From an uncultured Bacteroidales bacterium (GTDB lineage Bacteria > Bacteroidota > Bacteroidia > Bacteroidales > Paludibacteraceae), in NCBI GenBank assembly GCA_903911085.1, contig CAIWCC010000010.1, forward strand, positions 1 through 64,000: a stretch of DNA of 64,000 nt, given 5' to 3'. Positions 1 through 9,885 of the stretch are shown piece by piece. The notes below the pieces were generated by a model that searched no databases, was not told where the DNA came from, and saw nothing but the letters and a program-made list of their open reading frames with translations. The first letter of the stretch is position 1; each line of letters begins with the position of its first letter. A program made the translations under genes and the position numbers.

Positions 1-3000
1 ATTTTTATCAATCTGGTTGTTATCAGTTGCAACACGTTGAGCAGTAATGGCAAAACGTGAATTGTTTGTACCAGCAGCAGCCGTGAAAGTATAATCCGAC
101 ATCAACAAATCGGTTACAGTAGCAGGATTTGTGCTATTATCGATCAACAACAATTTGGATAAACTTGGCGCTAATGCTGCATCGGCATGAATAGTTGTTG
201 AGCCAGCTGTTTGGGTATAAATTCCAAGCGGTAAATTCACCACACTGGTCATTGGAAGCCCATTGTAATCATAATTTACGCCACCAAGTGAGGTGTAAAT
301 TTGAGGTTTTGGAGTACCTGTTCCTATCCATTTTTCCAAATCTTGACCAATTTGATAAGCTGTAGTTTGACTGTTGTCCATCAACAAATTGGTATTGTCG
401 GAACCTGTTGCAGTATTAAAATAGATTTTTACTCTATCTGATAATTCTGGTTCAACAAGCGAACGTGCTAATTGTCTACCACTAGTTGCAAAACTAGCTT
501 TATTGCTTGCAATGGTAGCATCCACTTGTACAAAGAACGAAACAAAAGGATTCAAATTAGTAACATCGTTTGGTAATTTGGATGTATAAGTTCTCACACT
601 TCCACCATCCGAGAAAATCATATAAGGTATATTTGTTGTTCCTACGCCACCACCATTAAACTTACTCAAAAACGGTTGTCCAATCAAATTCCATCCTTTA
701 TGAACTTCGGCTACACCTGTTCCACTTCCGTAATAAGTAACATCAATAGTTTTATTAGCTTCAGCTGCAATGGTGGTATTGCTTATCATTGGGAAAGTCA
801 AAGTTGGCGTACCGCTTGCTATACCAATAATATAGCCACGTTTAGCATGAAGTATTGTTTGATCGGCAAGCAATGGTGCTTCGGTAATATGCTTCCAATT
901 GGATGTAACCCCAGTTGCGCGTTGTGCACCATCATAATACTTAATAAACCAATTGGTTCCCAAATCAAAAGGAGCAGTTGTTGAAGTTATTTCGCTTATA
1001 GTTACATCGTAAGGGAATGATACAAAATACCATTGCGTATCGTCGAATGTACGTACATACTTCAATCTTCCGTTTACTTTAATACCATCACCGCCTACTT
1101 TTACACTTGATGTACTAAAACCATCATACAAATTACCCGAATATCCTGCATTCAATGTCAGGTCGTTTACAACCAATTGATTAGCTGTCACATCGACTTT
1201 TGCTCCAGACTGCACTTCTACATTTCCAGTCACATTAACAGAGTTCGCCACGCTGAGTGTTGAATTTGGAGACAAAACAACTTCAGAGCTTACTGTTAAT
1301 GGCTGATTTACTAATACTTGTGCACCTGTGGTAGCAGTTAGGCTTTTCACCTCGCTGGTATTATTCACATTCAAAACAGTTCCATTTCCGCTTACGGTCA
1401 ACTCGGTAAGAGTACCCGAAATAACAACATCTGAATAGTTGGTTGCTCCATCATTAATGGCTATAACGGAAGTGGTAATATCACCAGTAGCCGAACCATT
1501 TGCTAAACTGTAATTTGCAGCTAATCCTGTTCCATTGGCAAGGGTATAAACTATGGTTGCTGGTTTTCCTGTTTCTACATTGGCATCGGAGTATGTTCCA
1601 ACAGCTGATACATTTAAGGTTTGTGGACTAACTAAGCCTGAAAGCGTACCTGGAGTTACTGTACCTGAAGTGGTGCTGCCATCATACACTTTGGAAGCAA
1701 TGGTTGGAGCAGTAATGCTTAATGGTTTTGCATTTACCGTCAATATCTGAATTACATCTGTGGCAGCAAAATAAGCAGCATTACCTGCTTGAGAGGCTGT
1801 TATGGTTGATGTACCTACCCCTACAATATGGATTTGACCACTCACAATAGTTGCCACTGCTGTGTTAGAACTGGCATAAGTTACTGTTAGATTTGAAGTG
1901 CAAGTAGCCGGAGCAAAATCGGCATCACCATAGGTTTTGGATGGCGCAGCGAAGGTTATAACCTGACTATTTTGGGGTGTTGCATAAAATATTGCAGATG
2001 GTGTACCATCACCTGTGACATTTACGGCTCTGATTTGTACAGGATAAGTGGTTCCATTGGTTAATGACGTTGCGCTATTTGAAGACAACTTTGTAATTGG
2101 AGCTAATGAACTAGCACTCGCAGACCAGGTGGCTCCACCATCGGTACTGTATTTGTATCCTGTTATAGCAGAACTTCCTATACTACCCGGTGTGAAAATA
2201 ACAGCAAGGGTAGCACTACCAACATTTATTGCTGTGATAGTAGGAGCTGCAGGCGTAGTTGCTGCAGCGACAGGCACACATATACTTGTGGGTGAAGCTG
2301 TTCCATCACCATTGGCATTTACGGCTTTAATTTGCACGTTATAAGCCGTTCCATTGGTGAGTGCAGTAGTACCATCTGTTGAAAGAGTACTTATCACAAT
2401 CGGAGAAGCTGTTGTTCCTGAAGCACGTGTTCTGAATGTTACGCCACCATCAGTAGAATACTTATATGTTGTAATAGTAGAACCATTTGCGACCGGAGCT
2501 GTAAATGCTACCGAAAGTGAACCACTCGAAGGGGTTATGGCTGTAATTATTGGCGCAGAAGGTGTTGTTGATGTAGTGGTAGCAGCAGTGGTAGCTGTAG
2601 CTATTCCATCACCGTAAGCATTCACCGCAAGAATCTGAACGCTATTCGCTGTTGCAAAATTCAGATTGGAGATAACAATCGGACTTGTGGTTTGAGCCGG
2701 ATTACAAAGCGTGAAAGTAGTTCCACCATCAATACTGTATTTATAATTGGTAATGGTTGAACCGCCATTGCTACCTGCCGTAAAAGCGACACTCAACGAT
2801 GTTGTTGAAGGTGTAATTACTACACTAGAAGGAGCAGCAGCCTGACCTGAAGGAGTTGCAGTAGTGCTAACTGTAGCAACACCACTTCCATTGGCATTCA
2901 CTGCTTTTATTTGCACACTATAGCTGGTACCATTAAATAAAGAAGGAGTTCCACTTGTCGACTGGGTTGTAATAACCAGCGGATTAGCAGTAGCAATATC

Positions 3001-5115
3001 AACAAAATTAACACCACCATCCGTACTGTATTTATAACCGGTTATTGCCGAACCACCATCACTACCCGGCGTATAGTTAATTGTCAATTGTGCAGATGCT
3101 GAAGTAATACTATTAATTGTTGGTACTGAAGGGGTGGTTGATGAAGCAACAGGCGCCCCGACACTTGATGCCGTAGCCATTCCATCGCCATTGGCATTCA
3201 CTGCTTTAATCTGCACATTGTAACTGGTTCCGTTGGTTAATCCGGTAATGCCAATCGGACTTGAAGTCGTGTTAGCTAATGTCCAGTTTGCACCGCCATC
3301 GGTACTATATTTGTAATTCGTAATAGCCGAACCACCATCATAAGCAGGAGCTGTGAAGGCAACACTTAAAGAAGTATTACCAGCTGTTATTCCGGTAATA
3401 GTTGCAGCAGAAGCAGATACTTCATAAGGGCCTACAGCAGGTGACGATGCAAAACTATTACCAGCTTTATCTTTATTTGAAATTGGAAGAATCAATCCTG
3501 TACCAGTAGCTGATCCATTTGCTGCCAAATAGGAACCAGAATTCAAGCGCCAGTCGGCTTGCGAAATGGCGATACAGTTCGGATCAGATGCATCTTGAAA
3601 TGCTCCGATAACATTACTACCTGAATTTAATGAAGGATTTTTGAATTTAGGTGCTTTAACTGCTGTATTAGATTTGCTTAAATCTGTTTTATTTGTATAA
3701 TTAGTCCATGCAGTTCCAAAGTTACCAGAAGTGACAACGTCTAGATAATTATTACTAAACACTGAACTTGCATTCTGGCCACCACTTGAAGCCATACTTA
3801 CTCCGGAAGTTATACCGGTAGCAGAGACCGTATTTAGATTATTCCAGAATGCACAATTATATACTTTACGCACAATTGTACCAGAAGCTGCGTAAAAACA
3901 GGTTGTCAGGTTTGTTGTTTTATTATTTGCAAACAAACAATTGATGTAACTTTCTGGAGTTGAACTACCTGTATAAGTAGTCGTACATACTATAGCATTT
4001 ACACTTGTGCTTGGTCCATTATAAATAGCTTCGTTGTTATAAACAAGGCAGTCGCTAAACGATACAGCATTTGTTCCTGAAGTTGACGATACATTGATAA
4101 TATAACCCCTCGAATAACTTGTTGCTGTACCGTAATTCGTTATAGAAGCTTTGTTATTTCTGAATACACATCCACTAACTGAAACTGTAGATGAACCAGT
4201 ATTTGTTAATGGGACATCTAAAATCGGGTAATTTCTTACATCAGAAGAAGCTGTAATAGAAACAACATTTTTTTCTATCAGGTTGTTTTTGAAAGTACCC
4301 AAAACCCTTAATAAACAACCACCATTACCACCATTTGTATATGAAGTTCCGTAAGTAAGGTTGCTTCCCGTTAATACGCAATTTTGAACTGTTTGACCAA
4401 GAGGTGAAACCAATGTAGCACAACTAGCCCCTCCTGAAAAAGGAACTGAAGGAACATGCGTAATAGTAAAACCATCTAATACTGTAGCAGATCCGGTTAT
4501 GGCAATTACATTTGTACCAGTACAAGTGTAAGTGGTTGGGTATTGAAACTCCCAGGATTCCACTATTCCATTCCCATCGTTGTCGTTCATCGGGCGTTGA
4601 GACGGATCAGATTCAGTTCCGGCAAAACTGCCGTAAAAATTATCCATACAACCAGTCCATGTAGTAGTTTGAGATGGAATTGAACCTTTAATATAAATAT
4701 TATCTACGGTAGCATCCGACAAAAATCCTGTTGAAGAAGCAGCAGTTGTATTTTTATCAAGTGTTATGGTTGTGCCACTGATTGTAGAAATTTTAGTACC
4801 CGATGCAATTCCTGTACCAGAAACATTATCACCTACAAGAAGATTAGAGTTTGCAGCACTCAATGTAATTGTAGTTGATGCACTGCTAAATGTAGCCCCC
4901 GAAAAATTATTCTGAGCACCGCTTCTGCTAAAAGTCAATACAGAAGTAGCTGCTCCTGCAGTTCTAAATGCCGTCCATGTTTGAAAAGCATTAGCCCACG
5001 AAGATCCATCGCCTGTAGGTGAGCCACCACCTGTTAAATCGACATAATAAGTAGCAGCATTTGCAATCCCCAGCATGCTGGAGAAGCAAATCAATAAAGT
5101 AATTAGTTTTTTCAT
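1..5115 (-). CDS. Giant secreted beta-helix / fibronectin III repeat protein, truncated by left window edge
   Basis: An uninterrupted reading frame of 1705 codons starts at 5115 and runs off the left edge, so the C-terminus is missing. It opens with a signal peptide (MKKLITLLICFSSMLGIANA). Residues about 20-560 are Ser/Thr/Asn-rich with recurring right-handed beta-helix (pectate-lyase-like) spacing. Residues about 566-1046 contain five fibronectin III-like repeats, each with a core close to AITNYKYSTDGG. An Ig-like domain and a YDG/MBG-type domain (core KVYDGSTTSG) follow at about 1048-1215. The last part, about 1305-1695, is nearly identical to the matching part of the 54144-59429 protein, which ends in a T9SS sorting domain; I infer the same ending here. 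No catalytic motif is evident. It is probably a surface adhesin or scaffold. It lies 32 bases downstream of the heparinase-like gene and may share its transcript. Confidence 0.85.
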   Translation of the reverse strand, partial: MKKLITLLICFSSMLGIANAATYYVDLTGGGSPTGDGSSWANAFQTWTAFRTAGAATSVLTFSRSGAQNNFSGATFSSASTTITLSAANSNLLVGDNVSGTGIASGTKISTISGTTITLDKNTTAASSTGFLSDATVDNIYIKGSIPSQTTTWTGCMDNFYGSFAGTESDPSQRPMNDNDGNGIVESWEFQYPTTYTCTGTNVIAITGSATVLDGFTITHVPSVPFSGGASCATLVSPLGQTVQNCVLTGSNLTYGTSYTNGGNGGCLLRVLGTFKNNLIEKNVVSITASSDVRNYPILDVPLTNTGSSTVSVSGCVFRNNKASITNYGTATSYSRGYIINVSSTSGTNAVSFSDCLVYNNEAIYNGPSTSVNAIVCTTTYTGSSTPESYINCLFANNKTTNLTTCFYAASGTIVRKVYNCAFWNNLNTVSATGITSGVSMASSGGQNASSVFSNNYLDVVTSGNFGTAWTNYTNKTDLSKSNTAVKAPKFKNPSLNSGSNVIGAFQDASDPNCIAISQADWRLNSGSYLAANGSATGTGLILPISNKDKAGNSFASSPAVGPYEVSASAATITGITAGNTSLSVAFTAPAYDGGSAITNYKYSTDGGANWTLANTTSSPIGITGLTNGTSYNVQIKAVNANGDGMATASSVGAPVASSTTPSVPTINSITSASAQLTINYTPGSDGGSAITGYKYSTDGGVNFVDIATANPLVITTQSTSGTPSLFNGTSYSVQIKAVNANGSGVATVSTTATPSGQAAAPSSVVITPSTTSLSVAFTAGSNGGSTITNYKYSIDGGTTFTLCNPAQTTSPIVISNLNFATANSVQILAVNAYGDGIATATTAATTTSTTPSAPIITAITPSSGSLSVAFTAPVANGSTITTYKYSTDGGVTFRTRASGTTASPIVISTLSTDGTTALTNGTAYNVQIKAVNANGDGTASPTSICVPVAAATTPAAPTITAINVGSATLAVIFTPGSIGSSAITGYKYSTDGGATWSASASSLAPITKLSSNSATSLTNGTTYPVQIRAVNVTGDGTPSAIFYATPQNSQVITFAAPSKTYGDADFAPATCTSNLTVTYASSNTAVATIVSGQIHIVGVGTSTITASQAGNAAYFAATDVIQILTVNAKPLSITAPTIASKVYDGSTTSGTVTPGTLSGLVSPQTLNVSAVGTYSDANVETGKPATIVYTLANGTGLAANYSLANGSATGDITTSVIAINDGATNYSDVVISGTLTELTVSGNGTVLNVNNTSEVKSLTATTGAQVLVNQPLTVSSEVVLSPNSTLSVANSVNVTGNVEVQSGAKVDVTANQLVVNDLTLNAGYSGNLYDGFSTSSVKVGGDGIKVNGRLKYVRTFDDTQWYFVSFPYDVTISEITSTTAPFDLGTNWFIKYYDGAQRATGVTSNWKHITEAPLLADQTILHAKRGYIIGIASGTPTLTFPMISNTTIAAEANKTIDVTYYGSGTGVAEVHKGWNLIGQPFLSKFNGGGVGTTNIPYMIFSDGGSVRTYTSKLPNDVTNLNPFVSFFVQVDATIASNKASFATSGRQLARSLVEPELSDRVKIYFNTATGSDNTNLLMDNSQTTAYQIGQDLEKWIGTGTPKPQIYTSLGGVNYDYNGLPMTSVVNLPLGIYTQTAGSTTIHADAALAPSLSKLLLIDNSTNPATVTDLLMSDYTFTAAAGTNNSRFAITAQRVATDNNQIDKN
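31..1200 (-). repeat. 3' module shared with 54393-55560 (direct repeat, copy 1)
   Basis: The DNA of this stretch aligns with 54393-55560 in the same orientation with only scattered substitutions, and homology begins sharply at the shared AACACGTTGAGCAGTAAT. It encodes the conserved module near the C-terminus of two otherwise different giant proteins. Outside the module the two genes diverge. This pattern suggests recent duplication or gene conversion. Confidence 0.85.
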
Positions 5116-5147
5116 GATTGTTAGATATTTAAATTATTATTAATAAT

Positions 5148-7028
5148 TCATTTTGTAATTTCAATTTTTAATTGGTTGTTTCCTGCAGCCCCTAACATTT
5201 CTACTTTTAGAATGCTGACACCTTTGTTTTCTTTTTGTGGCGCTTTTTGCAATGCCGATTCAACTGTAAATTTGGTATTTTCGGGTGAGAGTATTTTTAC
5301 AGTAATTTTTTTTCCTTTTTGCGTTAATGTAGCTGTTTTTCCTTTTATCACTATGGTGGCATCGGTCATTCCTCGCCACGATATGTTGCATTCATTTTTA
5401 GTTATATAATCATCTTGAATAATAAGCGATTCATCATTTTTATTCAGTAAAATCATACGGGTCATTTTATCACAGAACTCTTTGTAGGCTTCCGTCAAAT
5501 CGACGGTTACTGTAGCGAGTGTTCTGTTGATATTTACGTCGGTAAACTTTGAATTTGCATAAATATCTTGATTTTTGTTGTTTACTACCGGCACATTATG
5601 GCTCAACGAACCCATACGGAAGAATTTCCAACGACCGCCATTCATATCGAAAAAATCGGGCAACAGATAATCATCGCTTCCCAAATCGTAAAACCATTTT
5701 TCGCCCATGGTAAAATATTCAAATGCTCCCAAATCGAGATGTCCGTGATTGACCTGATTGTAACCTGCTTTAATTTGTACAAAAGAGGCATTTGGATTTG
5801 TCCAGTTGGTGCGTATAGTAGCCACTTCTACGGGTCCACGGAAATAGCGGTCGGTAGGCAAGTCGGTTAGTACGGAGTTGTTGCGTGGCTGGTAGAAAAA
5901 CAGGTCATAAGCATGTGCATTCCGTTTGCTTTTTTGCAGTAAATTGTGTTCGCGATTAGCCAGATAAGGGTCGTTGTATTTACCCGAAGCCCACATCATT
6001 AATCCATTGGGTCTGTTTTCTGTATCGGGTGAACAGTCGGCATAACTTGTCAGTTTTCCGTTAGGAGCGGTAACATACATATTGTAATAATATGTTTTAT
6101 CAAAACCTTCGAATTTCGATAATCCAAAATCAGTACCCAAACTACGCTGCATAGCTTCTAGCGCCAAAATGGTGTAGCTTGTGGCAAATCCCCAATAGCC
6201 CGGCCCTTCGGGATAAGCACCATCGGGAGCATATTCATTTAGTGCCAAAGTCATCGATTTGACAGCTTCGGGAACAATAAGTTTTGCGTAATTATCATTA
6301 AATTCATCACCCGCAATAGCCAATGCGCCAACTATCATACCCGAGTTACAAACCAGATTCCAGTTGTGGCGCACATACCGAAACCAGCCATAAGGCGCGC
6401 CGTTATAAGCAGCAATACCCGGATTTAAACCATTTTTGATAATGCCGTGACATAAGGTTTTACGTGTAGCAGCATCCAGGTAGTTGTAAAAAATATCGTA
6501 TCCGGCACCAGCCACCAATGTAGCTTCGCTTCCACCCAAAAAGTGAAACCAATCCCATTCAGGGCGGCTACATAATTCGAGTAATAGTTTTTTTGCATTT
6601 TCGGCATATATCACATTGCCTGTCCAATGATAGGCAAAACCCATGGTAAAAATTCTATCGAGTATTTCGCGGTCATTTTTTATGCTCGTAGCTTTCAGCA
6701 TTTTGTCGGCTTGTTCTAATACCTGCGCAATGTATTTTTGGAGCAATGTATCTTTTACGGCTAGTTTTTTCAATTCAGCCAATCGTTCTTTGGTTACAAA
6801 CATACGTGGATGTTCTGCCTTTAACCTTGGTAAAACATCCTCCGCTTTAATATCTATTATCGGCGTTTTTTTATACGGATTCTCAGGTGTTTCGCACACA
6901 TAGAGTTTTTCGTACTTAGCCAACTCACTGCCACCTTTAGTTTCGCCACCATTTTCGGACATTAGCATTGAGGTACTCAACATAATTGACATTAAGGCCA
7001 TAATTGTTCGTTTCATCATTTTTTCCAT
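5148..7028 (-). CDS. Heparinase II/III-like polysaccharide lyase
   Basis: 626 residues. The N-terminal start is hydrophobic and signal-like (MMKRTIMALMSIMLSTSML); translation may begin at residue 1, 4 or 5. An (alpha/alpha) toroid covers about residues 60-370, with HNWNLVCNSG (His221/Asn222) and YPEGPGYWG (Tyr278). A beta-sandwich heparinase II/III domain follows, with NHGHLDLG (His428, His430) near the expected metal or active site. This layout is that of PL12/PL15/PL17/PL21-type lyases, which cleave uronic-acid-containing chains by beta-elimination. The exact PL family is not assigned. It is preceded by a candidate -7 box CAAATTTA (7106-7113 on the plus strand, read as TAAATTTG). A hairpin at 7221-7255 isolates it from the gene upstream, so it likely starts its own transcript. 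The periplasm is the probable site of action. Confidence 0.85.
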   Translation of the reverse strand: MEKMMKRTIMALMSIMLSTSMLMSENGGETKGGSELAKYEKLYVCETPENPYKKTPIIDIKAEDVLPRLKAEHPRMFVTKERLAELKKLAVKDTLLQKYIAQVLEQADKMLKATSIKNDREILDRIFTMGFAYHWTGNVIYAENAKKLLLELCSRPEWDWFHFLGGSEATLVAGAGYDIFYNYLDAATRKTLCHGIIKNGLNPGIAAYNGAPYGWFRYVRHNWNLVCNSGMIVGALAIAGDEFNDNYAKLIVPEAVKSMTLALNEYAPDGAYPEGPGYWGFATSYTILALEAMQRSLGTDFGLSKFEGFDKTYYYNMYVTAPNGKLTSYADCSPDTENRPNGLMMWASGKYNDPYLANREHNLLQKSKRNAHAYDLFFYQPRNNSVLTDLPTDRYFRGPVEVATIRTNWTNPNASFVQIKAGYNQVNHGHLDLGAFEYFTMGEKWFYDLGSDDYLLPDFFDMNGGRWKFFRMGSLSHNVPVVNNKNQDIYANSKFTDVNINRTLATVTVDLTEAYKEFCDKMTRMILLNKNDESLIIQDDYITKNECNISWRGMTDATIVIKGKTATLTQKGKKITVKILSPENTKFTVESALQKAPQKENKGVSILKVEMLGAAGNNQLKIEITK

Positions 7029-7220
7029 AAATATTATAATTCAGCAAGAGCGAATTAAATCATCGTTATTAGTGTTTTTTTGACGTGGTTGTACACATCA
7101 ACATACAAATTTACATGATATTAATATTGTCCGTATTTAGCTTTTAGATAAATCAGATGTGGGTTTCGTATCGATACAAATATGTAATATAATATGAATG
7201 AAAATTACATATAAAAGAAT

Positions 7221-7255
7221 CCGGGCATGGTTATAATACTATAAACCATGCCCGG
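7221..7255 (-). terminator. Hairpin terminator downstream of the TonB-domain gene
   Basis: A perfect 12-bp stem, CCGGGCATGGTT (7221-7232) with AACCATGCCCGG (7244-7255), encloses an 11-base loop. On the minus strand a T-rich stretch follows. It sits 66 bases after the stop of the 7321-8901 gene. The rest of 7029-7320 holds only the candidate -7 box at 7106-7113. Confidence 0.7.
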
Positions 7256-7320
7256 GCACTTCGAACTTTATGTAAATCAAAATCTGTTTTTACAAAAAGA
7301 TGGCTTGAAAAAATTTGAGT

Positions 7321-8901
7321 TTATCTTAACGTAAAAGTTATAGGCAGGGTATACCAAACAGACACTGCTACGCCGCCTTGCATTCCAGGCGTCCAATTTG
7401 GCATGCTATGTACAACACGTACTGCTTCATTATCTATATCCAAATCTACACTTCTGAGCACTTCTACTCTATCAACAGATCCATTAGATTCTACCATAAA
7501 GCGGACAACAACTTTTCCGCTTACTTTTCTCTGTTGTGCAACAATAGGATATCGAATATTTTGTCCTATATACTTGAGTAATTCACTTTCTCCACCGGGG
7601 AATTGAGGCATTATTTCAACATCGGTGGCGTTTTTTAAAACGGGAACATTTCCACTTATTAACTTTCCATTTTCAAAAACCGCACGGTTTGTAATTGTTC
7701 CATCTTCGGCATAGTAAATTTGTTCACCCACCAAATTATTTGAAGAATAATTTTGTTGGCATTTCAGTTGTCCGTTTTCATACCAATTCATCGTTTGCCC
7801 ATTCAATACCTTATTCCGCTTAAATTCTGTTTGTACAGGAATAGAAGAATTCAAATTCAAATTTTCATACGTTTTTTTTAGCTTTCCAATTGACATTTCT
7901 TTGTCAATGGAAGAACTTGATTTGATTTTTCCGGAACTATAATAAGTGGTTTGAATAAGCAAGTTTGTATTTTCGGAACTTGTAGAAAGGAATTCAACAC
8001 TTTCTGCCCCCTGACGTGAATCCTGAATAAAGCCATCTTTATTATAAAAAATGCTGTCGTTTCCTGTAGCATTCCTGAATAAATTTTCAGTGTAAATTGG
8101 TTTACAAAAAACAACCGCAGACATTAAAAGATAGTTTGTGGGTTCTTCATCGCACATAGCAGGGGCTATGCAGTAAGGTAATTTATTCAGCAACTTACTT
8201 ACAGCGCTGTCTAATTTGGGATGAATACTTTTTGTAATTGAATTTTTATAGAATTTTCCTCTTGCATCCACATAGCTCTGAATGTACATTTTACCCATAA
8301 ATTGCTTGCTTGCGTTTGTTGTCGGGTATTTAAAATTCCTATTAACAAACATCTGCATTGATGCAAACTCTTTGTAATCATATATTGGCAATTTGATATA
8401 GGGCGAAAACGGAAGCAATAAACCATCGGATCCGTAGCACACTCCTCTGAGCATTTTCCAACTATTGTCATATTGCTCCCTTCGCTTTATCTTTCTGTCT
8501 GGCCAATAAGTGAACAACTGGTTATATACCCCGCCGTTTTTAAAATCAATTTCTTTCTTTAAGCTTTCGTTTTTATACCACTCCGTGTATTTCCCATTGT
8601 ACAGCCATTTTTTTCCATTCTTATCCAATATAAAGGCTTGCAAACCATATTTTCTTTCTTTTGCTGGAACAGAATATTCATAAACAAGATTTGCTGTGGA
8701 TTGTATTTTCCCGGACTTGTAATAATCAGTTACCTGAGCAAGATTTTTATCCAATGAGTCGCGACGAAAAATCCGATAAGATTTTGCCTTCTTCGGATTA
8801 TTTATTTCAGCTTTATACTTGTCAAAATAAATTGTATCTTGGGCGTAAAGAGCAGAAGTCAAAAAAATAAAAATCGAGAATATTAATTCTTTCGGATTCA
8901 T
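7321..8901 (-). CDS. TonB C-terminal domain protein with YwqK/MORN-like repeats
   Basis: 526 residues with an N-terminal signal (MNPKELIFSIFIFLTSALYAQ). Two stretches (about 45-150 and 300-420) resemble YwqK/MORN-type repeats, with recurrent patterns such as Y-x-SGKI-x-S and NGQLKCQQNY. The C-terminal ~100 residues form a TonB-like domain, recognised by MPQFPGGESELLKYI, IRYPIVAQ, GKVVVRFMVESNGSV and the closing YTLPITFTLR. Such proteins are common in Bacteroidota; some may energise TonB-dependent receptors, but many are orphans. There is no TonB-type membrane anchor with a proline-rich spacer, so energy transduction is doubtful. It begins 17 bases after the BACON lipoprotein gene, so the two are probably co-transcribed. 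It is followed by a terminator. Confidence 0.8.
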   Translation of the reverse strand: MNPKELIFSIFIFLTSALYAQDTIYFDKYKAEINNPKKAKSYRIFRRDSLDKNLAQVTDYYKSGKIQSTANLVYEYSVPAKERKYGLQAFILDKNGKKWLYNGKYTEWYKNESLKKEIDFKNGGVYNQLFTYWPDRKIKRREQYDNSWKMLRGVCYGSDGLLLPFSPYIKLPIYDYKEFASMQMFVNRNFKYPTTNASKQFMGKMYIQSYVDARGKFYKNSITKSIHPKLDSAVSKLLNKLPYCIAPAMCDEEPTNYLLMSAVVFCKPIYTENLFRNATGNDSIFYNKDGFIQDSRQGAESVEFLSTSSENTNLLIQTTYYSSGKIKSSSSIDKEMSIGKLKKTYENLNLNSSIPVQTEFKRNKVLNGQTMNWYENGQLKCQQNYSSNNLVGEQIYYAEDGTITNRAVFENGKLISGNVPVLKNATDVEIMPQFPGGESELLKYIGQNIRYPIVAQQRKVSGKVVVRFMVESNGSVDRVEVLRSVDLDIDNEAVRVVHSMPNWTPGMQGGVAVSVWYTLPITFTLR

Positions 8902-8918
8902 AAATAAAGAATTAAGTC

Positions 8919-9755
8919 TTAATATTGATTTATCTTCAAATAATCAACCATAACTGTGGTTTGGGGCAATGCATAGAATCCTACATAAGGACCAAAAGGA
9001 GTGGAGAAATTGAATTTGCCCATGTTCAGGTCATTGAAATATATAGTACATTGATTCCCCACTTTTACCAAACTGAGCGAATTTTCATTCTGATAGTTAG
9101 TAATGGTTGTGCTATAAATTGTATTGTAAATGCCGTTCAGTTTCTGTGAAACAGTAATGCCACCTGTCTGAAAAACTAGAATCCTGTAGAAATTATTGGC
9201 ATCTTTATTTCCAAAAGTAAGGCCAAAAGGAGCCGTTCCAAATGCGATGTTGAATTTGGTAGAAATCATATAATCACCGGCATATAATAGGACAAATGAT
9301 TTTGTACCAACGAAATTTGCATAAAATTTCGCATCACTTCTTATATTAAAATAGCTGTTGTTGATTGTGGTTTTAACTGAATCGGCAGGGGTAATCCAGT
9401 TCATCGCATTATCGTTAAAATGTTCATTCACAATAACTACGCCTCCATCCTGATGCACAATAACCGTTTTAGTTTGCTTGCCTTCCTGAATATTAATTTG
9501 AGCTATTCTTGATGCTCCTGAATAATTATCTCGAGAGCTAAGTGTAAGACTTTTATTTCCCTTTCCCGCAGCATCAGATAGTTTAAGCCAACTTTCAGAA
9601 CTAGTGGCAGTCCATGACGATGAAGCAGTGATTTCTAATGATTGGGTTGAATTTACCGGAGTCATTCTTACAACATCGGTAGAAGTTGATAATTCATCTG
9701 TGCAAGCACAAAATAAAGAAGTTAGTAACAGAAGGGAAAACAATTGTTTTTTCAT
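8919..9755 (-). CDS. BACON-domain lipoprotein with C-terminal LamG-like fold
   Basis: 278 residues. The signal peptide ends in a lipobox (SLFCAC, lipidated Cys18 likely). Residues about 30-105 match a BACON domain: the pattern SLEITASSSWTATSS followed by GASRIAQINIQEG and VIVHQDGG. BACON domains are found in Bacteroidota surface proteins and are thought to bind carbohydrate or mucin or act as spacers. Residues about 110-278 look like a LamG/DUF1080-type jelly roll (FNDNAMNW, NFYRILVF, FNDLNMGKF). It is most likely a surface glycan-binding lipoprotein serving the lyase encoded just upstream in the transcription order. It sits between a PL8 gene (130-base gap) and the TonB-domain gene (17-base gap). 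Confidence 0.8.
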   Translation of the reverse strand: MKKQLFSLLLLTSLFCACTDELSTSTDVVRMTPVNSTQSLEITASSSWTATSSESWLKLSDAAGKGNKSLTLSSRDNYSGASRIAQINIQEGKQTKTVIVHQDGGVVIVNEHFNDNAMNWITPADSVKTTINNSYFNIRSDAKFYANFVGTKSFVLLYAGDYMISTKFNIAFGTAPFGLTFGNKDANNFYRILVFQTGGITVSQKLNGIYNTIYSTTITNYQNENSLSLVKVGNQCTIYFNDLNMGKFNFSTPFGPYVGFYALPQTTVMVDYLKINQY

Positions 9756-9885
9756 TTTTCATTTTGATTTTTATCGTTTGTAAATTATACATTATCAGTT
9801 AGTTATATTAAAAACAAGTATCATTACCGAAAAGGTCTTTATTCTTTCTCTTTTTCCGACACTTAATAATCACCAGAGGAATGAC

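Noticed and set aside
1990-3430. Separate small genes on the plus strand opposite the fibronectin repeats
   Set aside because: These open frames are mirror effects of stop-free repetitive coding sequence on the minus strand; the 1705-codon minus frame explains the region.
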